NCBI GenBank assembly: GCA_963724385.1 | Contig: CAVRUJ010000001.1 | Location: forward strand, 1,240,001 to 1,304,000 | Direction: 5' to 3' | Origin: DASXQK01 sp963724385 | Lineage (GTDB): Bacteria > Pseudomonadota > Alphaproteobacteria > Dongiales > Dongiaceae | DNA: 64,000 nt | Shown here: positions 6,230 through 14,854 of the stretch, piece by piece | Position numbering within the stretch: position 1 is the first letter of the stretch | Layout of the letters: every line of letters starts with the position of its first letter | The notes under the pieces: generated by a model | What the model saw: only the letters and a program-made list of their open reading frames with translations | What the model was told of the DNA's origin: nothing | The model's database searches: none | Program-made: the position numbers and the translations under genes

Positions 6230-6871
6230 ATGACGCAGGCGAGCTCCACTCTCGAACGGCTCCGCCAGGCCAGGCTCGTGCCGGTCATCCGCACGAAGCT
6301 CGTCCGCCACGCTGCGAGCGCGGTGGCGTGGCTGCGGGACTGCGGCATTCGCGTCTTCGAGATCACCCTTACCATTCCCGAGGCAACCGGCCTGATCCGC
6401 GAGCTGGCGGACGATCGAGACCTGCTGATCGGCGCCGGCACGGTTCCCGATGCCCGGGCGGCGGTGGCCTGCCTTGAAGCCGGGGCCAGGTTCATCGTCG
6501 CACCCTGGGTCGACGAGGGTTTGGCGCAACCATGCCGCGACGCGGGCGCGCTCCTCATCCTGGGGGCGCTGACGCCGACCGAGGTTCGAGCCGCGATTGC
6601 CGGCGGCGCCGGCGCGGCGAAGATATTTCCCGCGGCCTCGGCCGGCGGTCCCACTTACATAAAGGCACTGCGCAGCGTGTTCCCGAATGTACCGCTCTGT
6701 CCGACCGGCGGCATCGAACCGGCCGGCGTCGGCGCCTATCTGGCGGCTGGCGCCGACTTCGTGGGGCTCGGCGGGGCGCTGGTCGACCCGAAGCGCATCG
6801 AGGCCGGCGACCGAGCGGCGATCGAGGCCGCGGCGCGCATGGCGATGGCGTCGGCAGCGAGCAAGCCGTGA
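6230..6871 (+). CDS. eda: KDPG/KHG aldolase
   Basis: This 213-residue cytosolic enzyme cleaves 2-keto-3-deoxy-6-phosphogluconate to pyruvate and glyceraldehyde 3-phosphate (Entner-Doudoroff route). The length fits the family. FEITL supplies the catalytic Glu (E44), and GAAKIFPA contains the Schiff-base lysine (K131). GAGTV and PTGGI phosphate-binding loops are present. The ATG at 6230 aligns with the usual N-terminus; upstream in-frame sequence is not family-like. It overlaps the KDG kinase start (GTGA) by four bases, so the two enzymes convert KDG to central metabolites in one operon. Confidence 0.9.
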   Translation: MTQASSTLERLRQARLVPVIRTKLVRHAASAVAWLRDCGIRVFEITLTIPEATGLIRELADDRDLLIGAGTVPDARAAVACLEAGARFIVAPWVDEGLAQPCRDAGALLILGALTPTEVRAAIAGGAGAAKIFPAASAGGPTYIKALRSVFPNVPLCPTGGIEPAGVGAYLAAGADFVGLGGALVDPKRIEAGDRAAIEAAARMAMASAASKP

Positions 6872-7809
6872 GCACCGATCTCCTCTGCATGGGCGAGCCC
6901 ATGCTCGAGTTCAGCCAGCTTCCGCCGTCCGCCGACGGCCGGCGGCTTTATCTCGAAGGCTTCGGGGGCGACACTTCCAACACGGCGATCGCCGCCGCGC
7001 GCCAGGGCGCCAGGGCCGGTTACATCACGGCCGTCGGCAAGGACGCGGGCGGCGACGCCTTCCTCGAGCTATGGCAGAAGGAGGGAGTCGACACGACCAC
7101 GGTGATCCGACGGGCCAATCTGCCCACGGCGGTCTATTTCGTGATGCGGCGCGGGGCGGGCCACGAGTTTCTGTTCTACCGCGCCGGCTCGGCGGCGGCC
7201 GCTTATCGGCCGGCGGACTTACCCGAGGAGGCGATCGTCCGGACGCGGATCTTCTATACTTCCGGCATCAGCCTGGCCATATCCGCCTCGGCAGCCGATG
7301 CGGTCTTCCGGGCCATGGAGGTCGCGCGGGGCGCCGGCGTGGCCATCGCCTTCGACACGAACTACCGCCGCAGCCTCTGGCCGGTTCCCCGGGCCCGCGC
7401 CGCGATCCACGCCGGCGCCGCGCAAGCCAAATACGTCTTTGCGAGCCAGGAAGATGCCGAGGCACTGACAGGGCTCCAGGATCCCGACGCCATCCTCGAC
7501 TTCTATCGCGCGCTCGGGGCCGAGATCGTCATCTTGAAGCAAGGCAGTGCTGGCGCGATCCTGGCGACCCCCGAGACGCGCATCCGCATCGCGCCGCCGA
7601 AAGTCAGCGCCGTCGACAGCACAGGCGCCGGCGACGTGCTGTCGGGCGCGTTTCTCGCTCGTATCCTGGCCGGCGACCCAGCGGAGGCGGCGGCTCGCTA
7701 CGCCGTCGCCGCGGCCGCCCTTTCGACCACCGGCTACGGCGCCGTCGCGCCGATCCCCCGCGAGCCGGCCGTGAGGCAGGCAATGAAGGATCAATCCTCA
7801 TCCCGCTGA
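6868..7809 (+). CDS. kdgK: 2-Keto-3-deoxygluconate kinase (PfkB family)
   Basis: This 313-residue ribokinase-family sugar kinase starts at GTG within the overlap GTGA with eda. GGDTSNTAIAAARQG is the N-terminal PfkB signature and DSTGAGDVLSGAF (from residue 250) the C-terminal signature with the catalytic Asp (D256). Pairing with the KDPG aldolase makes KDG the most likely substrate: phosphorylation to KDPG, then cleavage. The substrate assignment rests on context and general similarity. The same pathway could receive product from the sugar-acid dehydratases elsewhere in the window. Confidence 0.88.
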   Translation: MSTDLLCMGEPMLEFSQLPPSADGRRLYLEGFGGDTSNTAIAAARQGARAGYITAVGKDAGGDAFLELWQKEGVDTTTVIRRANLPTAVYFVMRRGAGHEFLFYRAGSAAAAYRPADLPEEAIVRTRIFYTSGISLAISASAADAVFRAMEVARGAGVAIAFDTNYRRSLWPVPRARAAIHAGAAQAKYVFASQEDAEALTGLQDPDAILDFYRALGAEIVILKQGSAGAILATPETRIRIAPPKVSAVDSTGAGDVLSGAFLARILAGDPAEAAARYAVAAAALSTTGYGAVAPIPREPAVRQAMKDQSSSR

Positions 7810-7949
7810 GGGGGCGCAAGGATCGCGACGGGATTGTGCGCGGAGCCGGTCGCCGGGCCGATCGGCAATGGCAGGATTCTCCAGTGTGTTTTCGGGCCGA
7901 CTGCTGCCACGATGGGCGCACCGTGATCACAGGGATGCTGAGAGGGTCC

Positions 7950-8504
7950 ATGGCGAGAATTTCCATGCGGGTGCTGGCGCTCGTCTTCTTGGGGCTGTTC
8001 TGTCTTGGGTTGGTTTCGCCCGCCTCGGCCCGGCAATGGAAGCCATCGGCCACCGCCCTGGCCCAGGACTACCTCACGATTCTCCACAACCGCAGCCAGT
8101 ATGAGGTGATCATGCTGATGTGGATTGCACCGCCGATGGTCCAGGGCTCGGCGGACATCAGAAGCGCTCTCGATGACTACATACTGATGGCGGTCGCGCA
8201 CGCCCACCTGTCGGCAAGCGGCGTGATTTCCTATGAAGCGATCGATGCGCTGAAGGCCGTGGACGCCGACGGGCGGCCCCTGACGCTGCTGACGGGCGAC
8301 AGCATACCTCCCGTCGTTGCTGGCATTCTGGCCGGCGAGGAGTCGCTATTCCGACGATCGCTCGGCCCCATGGGCAGGGGCGTTCAATGGTTCGTCTTTC
8401 ATGCCGGCAATGTTCATGCCTGCACCAGGGGCGGCTTATATGTCCCCTACGCTGGAGAAACCTACTCTTACATGACGCCCATTCCCGGCTGTCCCGGCGC
8501 ATAG
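7950..8504 (+). CDS. Secreted hypothetical protein
   Basis: This 184-residue protein has an N-terminal signal peptide: basic MARISMR, a Leu/Val/Phe core, and a probable cleavage after SPASA (about residue 25). The mature part is about 160 residues, with several Ala/Leu helices and two late cysteines (HACTRGG and PGCPGA) that could form a disulfide. I do not recognise the family. The ATG at 7950 is preferred because the signal peptide follows immediately; ATG at 7935 and 7965 are possible. It is about 140 bases downstream of kdgK and may be independent. Confidence 0.7.
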   Translation: MARISMRVLALVFLGLFCLGLVSPASARQWKPSATALAQDYLTILHNRSQYEVIMLMWIAPPMVQGSADIRSALDDYILMAVAHAHLSASGVISYEAIDALKAVDADGRPLTLLTGDSIPPVVAGILAGEESLFRRSLGPMGRGVQWFVFHAGNVHACTRGGLYVPYAGETYSYMTPIPGCPGA

Positions 8505-8639
8505 GCACGCATTGCATATGGCCCCGCCGCTTGCGAACTCGCTTTCGCTTGAGCAGCATCCGAGGGAGACAGGTGGCCATCCTGCCGAGGCGGGACCGGT
8601 ACGAAACCCGATAGCCAACGGTTCTTGGGAGAACAGAGC

Positions 8640-8942
8640 ATGCCTTGGATGATCGTCAGCGACGACGCCCCCGACAGTGCCGCCATCAGGCGCAACAGGG
8701 CGGTGATGGATGCCCACTGGGCCTATGAGCAGTCCATCAAGGGCAAGATTCTCGCCGCCGGAAGCCTGCGCACCGACGATGGCGTGACGCCGATCGGGAG
8801 CCTCCTGGTACTCGACGTCGCAACGCGAGAGGAAGCCATGGCCATCGTCAATGCCGACCCGGCGACCAAGGCGGGCCTGCGCGGCAAGATGACCGTAAAG
8901 CGCTGGAACCGGGCGATCCTGGCCGGCGTTGTTGCGGACTAG
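8640..8942 (+). CDS. YciI-family protein
   Basis: This 100-residue protein belongs to the YciI-like family (ferredoxin-like dimeric alpha/beta barrel). The pattern is MPWMIVSDDAPDS, R-x2-R-x4-H with the conserved His in MDAHWAYEQS, the GSLLVLD strand, and the AxxxVxxDP motif (AIVNADP). Members are small cytosolic proteins, some acting as dehalogenase-like or muconolactone-type enzymes; the substrate here is unknown. The ATG at 8640 gives the usual family length. It has no obvious operon partner. Confidence 0.85.
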   Translation: MPWMIVSDDAPDSAAIRRNRAVMDAHWAYEQSIKGKILAAGSLRTDDGVTPIGSLLVLDVATREEAMAIVNADPATKAGLRGKMTVKRWNRAILAGVVAD

Positions 8943-9019
8943 CGAGGGCGGACCGGCAACAAAGCGCTCGTCCGATTGGCATTTGATGGCGCCGGGCGGG
9001 CGATTTATATTAGGCCTGC

Positions 9020-9214
9020 ATGCCAACGGGCATTCTCGCCTGTCTGCCGTTGCATCTGCATCCCGTCAGCGCGCAGATCCTGTATCTGTTCCTGGACGGG
9101 AGCCTGCCGCTCAGCGAATTCCGGCGGCTGTTCTCCCTGCCGGACTCGGACTATCTGCCGGTCACCGACTGCATCCTCCACGCCATGCACATCTTCTATC
9201 CGTTCGACCCTTGA
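9020..9214 (+). CDS. Possible small hypothetical protein
   Basis: A 64-residue frame (MPTGILACLPLHLHP) rich in Leu, Pro and Phe. No clear ribosome binding site precedes it and no family is recognised. It is listed because it is the only plausible gene in the 8943-9557 interval; apart from it and the hairpin at 9261-9291, that interval shows nothing. It may be a chance frame. Confidence 0.25.
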   Translation: MPTGILACLPLHLHPVSAQILYLFLDGSLPLSEFRRLFSLPDSDYLPVTDCILHAMHIFYPFDP

Positions 9215-9260
9215 CGGCGCTCGCGCCGGCCAGGCTTTCGTGAATTAGGGCGTTCGGGAC

Positions 9261-9291
9261 AAAGAAAAGGGGCTCGTCTCGCCTGAGCCCC
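9261..9291 (-). terminator. Minus-strand terminator-like hairpin
   Basis: On the minus strand GGGGCTC (9291-9285) pairs with GAGCCCC (9275-9269), followed by TTTTCTTT (9268-9261). The stem is 7 bp with a 9-base loop. No minus-strand gene reads into it within 700 bases, so it may serve plus-strand transcripts as a simple hairpin or be fortuitous. Confidence 0.4.
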
Positions 9292-9557
9292 CAGCCAGAT
9301 TGCGCGGGGTATGCGCCTGGCCAAAATGGATAGACCAGCACCATCCGCCCCTTGGCATAAAGGATCGATGCTGGAAGTAGGCTGTATTCATCAAGGAATC
9401 ATAAAATTCCGGACAGTGGGGCCGAGGGTGCCGCCGCCGAGATCGGTTTGATCTGCGTCAATGCGGCGCAGTGCCGGCTCCTGTTGCATCGGGCGGCGAC
9501 GATCCAAGCGATCAATCCCGATCCAGGCCGGTAGAACCAACAGGGAAGGGCGTGACC

Positions 9558-9968
9558 ATGACCAAGAAGATCCTCTGTGCCACGGACGGCGAGCCGCACT
9601 CCGACATTCCGATAGCCCTGGCGGCTCAGCTCGCGGCGAGGACCGGCGCCAAGCTGTCCGTCATTGCGGTCAACATCCTGGTCTTAGATGCGAAGAGCGG
9701 CAGCTATCATCTCTGGACCGACGACAAGCAGAAGGATGTGATCGACCGCGCAATCGCCGTGGCCAAGACGGCGGGCGCTCCGGCGGCCGAGGTCGTGAAG
9801 GCGACCGGCCGGGATCCGGCCGCGGTCATCGTCGACTACGCCGAGAAGAACGGCTTCGACCATATCGTGGTTGGCAGTCCCCGGGTCGGCGTCGCCCGCC
9901 TGGTCCTGGGCTCGGTGGCCGCGGAAGTGGCCGCCAAGGCGCATTGCGCGGTGACGGTGGCGCGCTGA
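9558..9968 (+). CDS. Universal stress protein (UspA family), paralog 1
   Basis: This 136-residue single-domain UspA protein starts MTKKILCATDGE. The ATG has a GGAAGGG ribosome site about 8 bases upstream. The C-terminal VVGSPRVGVARLVLGSVA is the Usp nucleotide loop (G-2x-G-9x-G-S/T type), so ATP/AMP binding is likely. It is cytosolic and expected to be induced by stress. A second copy at 11015 is about 70% identical and the same length; an XRE regulator and a small gene on the opposite strand lie between the two. Confidence 0.9.
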   Translation: MTKKILCATDGEPHSDIPIALAAQLAARTGAKLSVIAVNILVLDAKSGSYHLWTDDKQKDVIDRAIAVAKTAGAPAAEVVKATGRDPAAVIVDYAEKNGFDHIVVGSPRVGVARLVLGSVAAEVAAKAHCAVTVAR

Positions 9969-9984
9969 GCGCCACTCCGGCCGC

Positions 9985-10332
9985 TTATCCCAGGGCTAAC
10001 AGGCCGGAGCCGTCCATACGGGAGGACATCGCGCTTGGCGCCGTCGCGGCCTCGATGAAAGCCGTGCAGGGCACGTGGAGTTCGCGCGCGAGCTTCCACA
10101 GCATGCCGATGCCGGGTGTCATTGCGCCGCGCTCCAGCATCCGCAGGGTCGAACCCTCGAGCTCAGCGAGGCGGGCAAGCCGCCGGCGGGAGAGCCCGCG
10201 CTGCCTGCGCAGCCGCTTCAGATTGGCACCGATCAAGGCCTGGACCTCGTCGGCACGGCAATCATAGGCCTCGCCGTTCGAGCGCAAGTCATCGGCGGTC
10301 GGGATCGTCGTGCGATACTGCTGCAAGCACAT
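9985..10332 (-). CDS. XRE-family transcriptional regulator
   Basis: This 115-residue protein carries a helix-turn-helix of the XRE/lambda repressor type: IGANLKRLRRQRGLSRRRLA is followed by ELEGSTLRMLERG (the recognition region) and the typical PGIGMLWKLARELHVP stretch. ATG at 10332 is chosen; a longer frame (140 residues) is open upstream. It is convergent with the first universal stress gene, ending 16 bases away, with an inverted repeat CTCCGGCC/GGCCGGAG (9975-10009) across the junction. Targets are unknown; the flanking stress genes are candidates by position. Confidence 0.75.
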   Translation of the reverse strand: MCLQQYRTTIPTADDLRSNGEAYDCRADEVQALIGANLKRLRRQRGLSRRRLARLAELEGSTLRMLERGAMTPGIGMLWKLARELHVPCTAFIEAATAPSAMSSRMDGSGLLALG

Positions 10333-10427
10333 GGCGGCGGTCTCCGGTAACGCGTGTCGCCGCAAGATATGCGCCTGTTGCCCTAAGGGATCGAGAGGGC
10401 AGCCCACGCGCCCCCATCAAGACCGCA

Positions 10428-10742
10428 TTAAGCCGAGACCGGCCAGTTGAAGTTCTCCACGGCAAAGCGCCCGTTCTTGTCGCCCAGGAATAGCCGATAG
10501 GAGGCGCAGCGCGAGGCTTCGAGGCCGAGGAACTCGCGGGCCTTCTCCGAGTTGCCGAATCGCTTCTCGCCCTCGTCCCCCTCGCGGCGGACGCACCAGC
10601 CGCCGTCCCGATCCTCGTAGAGCCAGAACACCGCCGGCTCGCGGGCGGCGACGGCGCCAAGGGCCTGACGGATGCGCTGGACCTGCGAACTGTGATCGCG
10701 GTTCATGCGGGAAACCAAATCCGATTCGAGTGCGATTGCCAT
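10428..10742 (-). CDS. Hypothetical 104-residue protein
   Basis: A small soluble protein starting MAIALESDLVSRM, with a central strand-rich part (VFWLYEDRDGGWCVRREG) and a REFLGLEASRC helix. No family recognised. ATG at 10742 is chosen, but an internal ATG (MNRDHSS) and an upstream one are possible; none has a strong ribosome site. It is divergent from the second stress gene across a 270-base interval that is comparatively AT-rich and carries two copies of GGTCGTTTGA (10786-10795 and 10961-10970), possible regulator or promoter-associated sites. Confidence 0.55.
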   Translation of the reverse strand: MAIALESDLVSRMNRDHSSQVQRIRQALGAVAAREPAVFWLYEDRDGGWCVRREGDEGEKRFGNSEKAREFLGLEASRCASYRLFLGDKNGRFAVENFNWPVSA

Positions 10743-11014
10743 GCCAAGCGATATAGGCGGCGGCTCCGTCGCCGACAAATTAAAAGGTCGTTTGAATTTC
10801 ATTCGGGCAGATATTGTTTTCATAATGTGCCAGTAGCATCGATTACTTGTCGGCGATTTGCAGCACCCGCCACGGCTTGCTATGCCGGCCGCGCCTGTTT
10901 GATCTGCACCGACGGGATGCCGGCAAGGCTTGATTGGCGGCGACCAGCGACGATCTGAAGGGTCGTTTGATTTTTCACATGGGCGTCCGACGCCCAAAGC
11001 GAATGGAGCAGATC

Positions 11015-11425
11015 ATGACGAAGAAGATCCTTTGCGCCACCGACGGTGAGGCGCATTCCGACGTCCCGGTCGCCCGCGCGACCGAGATGGCGGCCGAGCT
11101 CGGTGCCAAGCTGTCGATCATCGCGGTCAACATCCGCGGCACCGATGGCCGGGGCACCAACTACCATCTCTGGACCAAGGAGAAGCTGGACGAGGTGGTG
11201 GAGCATGCCGCCGAGGTCGCGAAAAAGGCCGGCATGCCGGCCGCGGAGACCGTGAAGGCCTTCGGCCGGGACCCGGCTGCGGTCATCGTGAACTATGCCG
11301 CAAGCAACGGCTACGACCACATCGTCGTGGGCAGCCCGCGAGTCGGCATCGCACGGCTGGTCCTGGGTTCCGTCGCGGCTGACATCGCGGCCAAGGCCCA
11401 TTGCCCGGTGACCGTGGCGCGCTGA
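11015..11425 (+). CDS. Universal stress protein (UspA family), paralog 2
   Basis: A 136-residue UspA protein starting MTKKILCATDGEAHSD, about 70% identical to the protein at 9558. It has the same nucleotide-binding loop (VVGSPRVGIARLVLGSV). GGAG lies 6 bases before the ATG. Identical length and strongly conserved ends indicate duplication. A strong GC hairpin follows the stop. The 5' region contains the second GGTCGTTTGA box about 45 bases before the start. Confidence 0.9.
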   Translation: MTKKILCATDGEAHSDVPVARATEMAAELGAKLSIIAVNIRGTDGRGTNYHLWTKEKLDEVVEHAAEVAKKAGMPAAETVKAFGRDPAAVIVNYAASNGYDHIVVGSPRVGIARLVLGSVAADIAAKAHCPVTVAR

Positions 11426-11448
11426 CTGCGATCGTGGGTGGGGTGAGA

Positions 11449-11486
11449 GCGGGCGGCGGCTTCCCTTCCGCCGCCCGCACTTCTCT
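11449..11486 (+). terminator. Terminator-like hairpin after paralog 2
   Basis: GCGGGCGGCGG (11449-11459) pairs perfectly with CCGCCGCCCGC (11468-11478) around an 8-base loop. The tail ACTTCTCT is T-rich but not a full U tract. It most likely ends the second stress-gene transcript. Confidence 0.55.
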
Positions 11487-11628
11487 GCCCGGACGGATCA
11501 GCGGCCGGCACCGCTTCTTATGACGGTTTAACGCCGGCCTCTCTTGCCTCCCATGGATTGCTTAGGGGTCGGACTGCTATCTCGGCGCCGGCGCTGGGAT
11601 CGCTTGATCTTGTGCCGGAGTTCATGGA

Positions 11629-12150
11629 ATGCCCAGATTTGACGCACGATATAGGGACTGCGCCGACTTCCACTTGATCGTCGATCCGCGTCCCGAAGGC
11701 CCGACGGTCGGCGTCTACGCCGATCGCCCGTTCAGCGAATCGGTTGCGGATTATTTCGGGCGACGCTTCACCTATGCCGGCGTTGCGCCGAGACTGAGGA
11801 GCGGCCAATACGACCTGGCCGCGCTGCGCACCGGCGAATTCATCGTCGAGCCTGGCCTGCTCTATCGCATGGCGTCCGGCGGGCCCAAGGCCGGAAGGGG
11901 GCGGCTGCTCGATAGTCTCGTGCGTTCGGCGGCCGAGAGCGCCACTTCTCGCAGGCCAGCGGCCGAGGTTCGCACCGGGCCGCACCAAGTCGCCCCGCCG
12001 GATCACCGGCAGGACGAGAAGGGCGGGCAGGGGACGATCTCACCCGAACAGAAGCGGCAGGCCCTTCAGGAAGTGCTGACGAGCATTGTGGCGTTCATGG
12101 GTTTCGCGCTGTTGGCCCATCTGCTGCTGACCGTGCTGGCAGTCGGTTGA
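11629..12150 (+). CDS. Hypothetical protein with C-terminal membrane anchor
   Basis: This encodes 173 residues. ATG is preceded by GGAG at 8 bases. The N-terminal 95 residues appear globular (FHLIVDPRPEGPTVGVYADR), followed by a linker rich in Arg/Pro/Gln (about 100-140) and a hydrophobic segment at about 150-170 (IVAFMGFALLAHLLLTVLAV) that would anchor it in the inner membrane. No family recognised. It precedes the ZIP-like gene by 92 bases on the same strand and could be its partner; that is inference from position. Confidence 0.7.
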   Translation: MPRFDARYRDCADFHLIVDPRPEGPTVGVYADRPFSESVADYFGRRFTYAGVAPRLRSGQYDLAALRTGEFIVEPGLLYRMASGGPKAGRGRLLDSLVRSAAESATSRRPAAEVRTGPHQVAPPDHRQDEKGGQGTISPEQKRQALQEVLTSIVAFMGFALLAHLLLTVLAVG

Positions 12151-12242
12151 AGGCCGATCTTGGGCGGGCCAAGCGGCGCGCCTCAGGCGGCACCCATCGG
12201 TCATCTGCGCAACCACGGCTTTGACTGAATGGCCCGCATCCC

Positions 12243-13574
12243 ATGAATAGCTTCGCTGCCGTGCTGGATGTGAGCTTGATCGGGCTGGCGACCACGACCT
12301 CCTCCATCCTGGGCGCGGCGCTCGGCCTCTATGTTCCGGTCCGCAAGCGGGTGCTGGCTTGCATCCTTGCATTCGCCGCAGGCTCGCTGATCAGCGCGCT
12401 CGCCATCGACCTCGCCTATGAGGGCGCGCAGCAACTCCATGCCCAGGGATTTCACGCTGCCGCCGCTTGGGCACTGATCGGCGGCGGCTTCGCAGTCGGG
12501 GCGATCATCTACTACCTGGCATCGCTTTATCTCGACCAGAAGGGCGCTGCCGTCCGCTCGCCGACGCGCTTCCGGGAATACGCGCTCGAGCGCAAGCAGC
12601 ATGATTCGAAGGCACTCATCGCGCGGCTTGCCAAATGCGACCTCCTTCGCCACCTGCCGCCGGAGGAGATCGAGGGCATCCTGCCGGTCATCCGCCCACG
12701 TCATATCGGCGCCGGCGAGATCCCGTTTCACGCAGGCGATCCTGGCGATGCGCTTTACATCGTCGCCCGAGGAGCGGTCGAGGTGCTGGCTGAAGACCCG
12801 GCCGGGATTGAGCCGTCAGGCAAGCCCATCGCGGTGCTGGAAGAAGGGCACGCCTTCGGCGAGATGGCGCTGCTCTCCGGCCAGCCGCGCACGGCGACCA
12901 TTCGCGCCAAGGGTGATGCCGATCTCCTCGAGATTGCCAAGGAGGACTTCGAGCGGCTCATCGCCGGCGACCGCCAGATGGCGTGTGCCGTCGAGCGCCT
13001 AAGTCACGAGCGCGCGATCACGAACCTCGCCGCGGGCGGGGCCAATCCGTCGCGCTGGGCCGATGTCGCGGCGAGCAGCCTTCATCACGTGACGCGCGCC
13101 GAGGCAGACAAGCTCCTCGCCGAGACCGGTCATGGCGCGGGTCTGGCGATCGTGTTCGGCAATATCCTCGACACCATCCCCGGCTGCCTGGTCATCGGCG
13201 CGAAGTTCACCGGCTTTGAAAGCATGTCGCTGACCCTGATGCTCGGCATGTTCCTTGGCGGCATACCGGAAGCAGCGGCGAGCGCGGCGATCCTGACGCG
13301 CGCCGGATTCAAGCCCCGCACGATCTTCGGCCTGTGGTCGACGGTGCTCCTTGCCGGCGTCGTGGCCGCGGCCGGGGGAAAACTCCTGCTCGGGGGTTCC
13401 GAATCGCTCCTGCCGGTCTTTTTTCAGGGCGTGGCCGGCGGGGCCGTGCTGGCGCTCGTCGCGCATGCCATGATCCCGGAGGCAATACACGACGGACGGT
13501 CTCTGATCGTGCTGCCGACGATCGCGGGATTCCTGTTCGCGCTCTATCTGTCGCTGAGCCAGAATTTCGGCTAG
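12243..13574 (+). CDS. ZIP-like membrane protein with inserted cyclic-nucleotide-binding domain
   Basis: This encodes 443 residues. Residues 1-100 contain about three membrane segments; residues 125-255 are a cNMP-binding domain, with FGEMALLSGQPRTA (205-218) matching the phosphate-binding cassette including its Arg. Residues 296-443 form about five more membrane segments resembling the C-terminal half of ZIP-family metal transporters. The ZIP helix-4 motif HNxPEG is altered to DTIPGC here, and the second part carries IPEAAASA and HAMIPEA. Known ZIP proteins move Zn, Fe or Mn. Cyclic-nucleotide gating, and whether it transports metal at all given the altered ligands, are inference. Confidence 0.82.
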   Translation: MNSFAAVLDVSLIGLATTTSSILGAALGLYVPVRKRVLACILAFAAGSLISALAIDLAYEGAQQLHAQGFHAAAAWALIGGGFAVGAIIYYLASLYLDQKGAAVRSPTRFREYALERKQHDSKALIARLAKCDLLRHLPPEEIEGILPVIRPRHIGAGEIPFHAGDPGDALYIVARGAVEVLAEDPAGIEPSGKPIAVLEEGHAFGEMALLSGQPRTATIRAKGDADLLEIAKEDFERLIAGDRQMACAVERLSHERAITNLAAGGANPSRWADVAASSLHHVTRAEADKLLAETGHGAGLAIVFGNILDTIPGCLVIGAKFTGFESMSLTLMLGMFLGGIPEAAASAAILTRAGFKPRTIFGLWSTVLLAGVVAAAGGKLLLGGSESLLPVFFQGVAGGAVLALVAHAMIPEAIHDGRSLIVLPTIAGFLFALYLSLSQNFG

Positions 13575-13761
13575 CGGCCTTCAGATTTGTTAGGGCGCGG
13601 ATTCATTGGCGCGCCGTCAAATTCGGATTGACTTCCGCTTTCGGCGTCACAGCGGACATGGCTGGACTTGCCGCTGGGCCGCCCCTGTAGCGAATGACCC
13701 GAAGCAGAAACGAAACCAAACGAACTTGTGCTCGTTTGCTTTCGGCCGCTATCTTCGGATC

Positions 13762-14436
13762 ATGACTTGCTCCGTTCTTCTAGACCTCGACGGCACCTTG
13801 ATCGATTCGTACCCCGGCATTTTGGCAAGCTGCGTTGCGGCACTGCGCGCCCTTGGACATGAACCCGATGAAACCCTCGACATAAGACGTACCATCGGGC
13901 CCCCGCTCGAAGATGTTATGCAAGTCTTGTTACAGTCATACGGAGACGACAGAGTCGGTCAAGCAGTCGCTGCCTATCGTCAACATTATGGTGAAAGCGG
14001 GTATCTCGGAAGCGTGCCTTATCCGGGAATTGGCAAATCCCTTGAACAGATGAAGCGGACCGGATTGCGAATCTATCTCGCGACGTCCAAAAGGGCGATT
14101 TTCGCAAGCCGCATTCTGGACCATCTGAAGTTTGCCGCATACTTCGATGGCATCTATGGCTCGGTGCCGAGCGGCGAGCTGGATCACAAGCCTGAGCTGC
14201 TCGCCCATATTCTGTCTGAACGTAGTCTTTCGCCGTCTCACAGTCTGATGGTCGGGGATCGCCGACATGATATTTCCGGCGCCCATGCGGTCGGAATGCG
14301 CGGACTTGGCGTGCTCTGGGGTTATGGTACCCGAGACGAACTTGAAACTGCCGGCGCAGACCAGCTGGTGGATTCCCCCGCCGATCTCGCCCGCACGGTC
14401 CTCTCGATGGTCAATGGGAAGCAATCCCCAGGCTAG
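13762..14436 (+). CDS. HAD-superfamily phosphatase, phosphoglycolate phosphatase-like
   Basis: This 224-residue cytosolic hydrolase has LLDLDGTLIDS as HAD motif I (nucleophile Asp and acid/base Asp), LATSK as motif II, the lysine in HKPE as motif III, and VGDRRHDISGA as motif IV. A helical cap lies between motifs I and II, as in Gph/PGP phosphatases. Phosphoglycolate is a guess; many relatives hydrolyse other sugar phosphates. ATG at 13762 places the DxDxT motif about 7 residues in, as expected. The gene is less GC-rich than its neighbours and stands alone. Confidence 0.85.
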   Translation: MTCSVLLDLDGTLIDSYPGILASCVAALRALGHEPDETLDIRRTIGPPLEDVMQVLLQSYGDDRVGQAVAAYRQHYGESGYLGSVPYPGIGKSLEQMKRTGLRIYLATSKRAIFASRILDHLKFAAYFDGIYGSVPSGELDHKPELLAHILSERSLSPSHSLMVGDRRHDISGAHAVGMRGLGVLWGYGTRDELETAGADQLVDSPADLARTVLSMVNGKQSPG

Positions 14437-14591
14437 GGCAGCTACATTGAAGCAAGCAGCCTAATAACCGCTCCTGGCACTTGGCGTCGTTTCGCTTCGA
14501 TGCGGAATTTGGTCGCCCTATCGGCGCATATCGGACATCGAGTAGCAATCAAGCTCGATTTATGGGTACGCGCCCTAGCGTTGTTTTCTGC

Positions 14592-14834
14592 CTATAGGCG
14601 CATGATGGCTGTCCAGCTGCGCCAAAGACCAAACGCCGCGACGCCAAGTGATGGCACCAACAGAGCATAGGCCCAAGATGCGCCGTGGGCCGCAATCCCC
14701 TTGCATGCGACGGCAAGTCCGAGAAGCCCCAGAGTCGCGATAGACTCATTCAGATATATTGCGATGTAACGATTGTGCATTGCTTCACCATGCTGTGCCT
14801 GGCGCTGAGCGTGATCCGCCCGGGATTCGTTCAC
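14592..14834 (-). CDS. Possible small membrane protein
   Basis: An 80-residue frame from GTG (or 62 residues from the internal ATG, MHNRYIAIYL) with two hydrophobic segments at about 27-45 and 52-66. No family recognised. There is no strong ribosome binding site. It lies between the HAD phosphatase and another small membrane frame on the same strand. Confidence 0.4.
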   Translation of the reverse strand: MNESRADHAQRQAQHGEAMHNRYIAIYLNESIATLGLLGLAVACKGIAAHGASWAYALLVPSLGVAAFGLWRSWTAIMRL

Positions 14835-14854
14835 GTTTCGAACTGACCCAGTGA

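Noticed and set aside
9385..9412. GGAATCATAAAATTCC resembling a CAT anticodon arm
   Set aside because: The loop is not seven bases, and neither the paired boxes nor the downstream core of the other tRNA-like modules is present.
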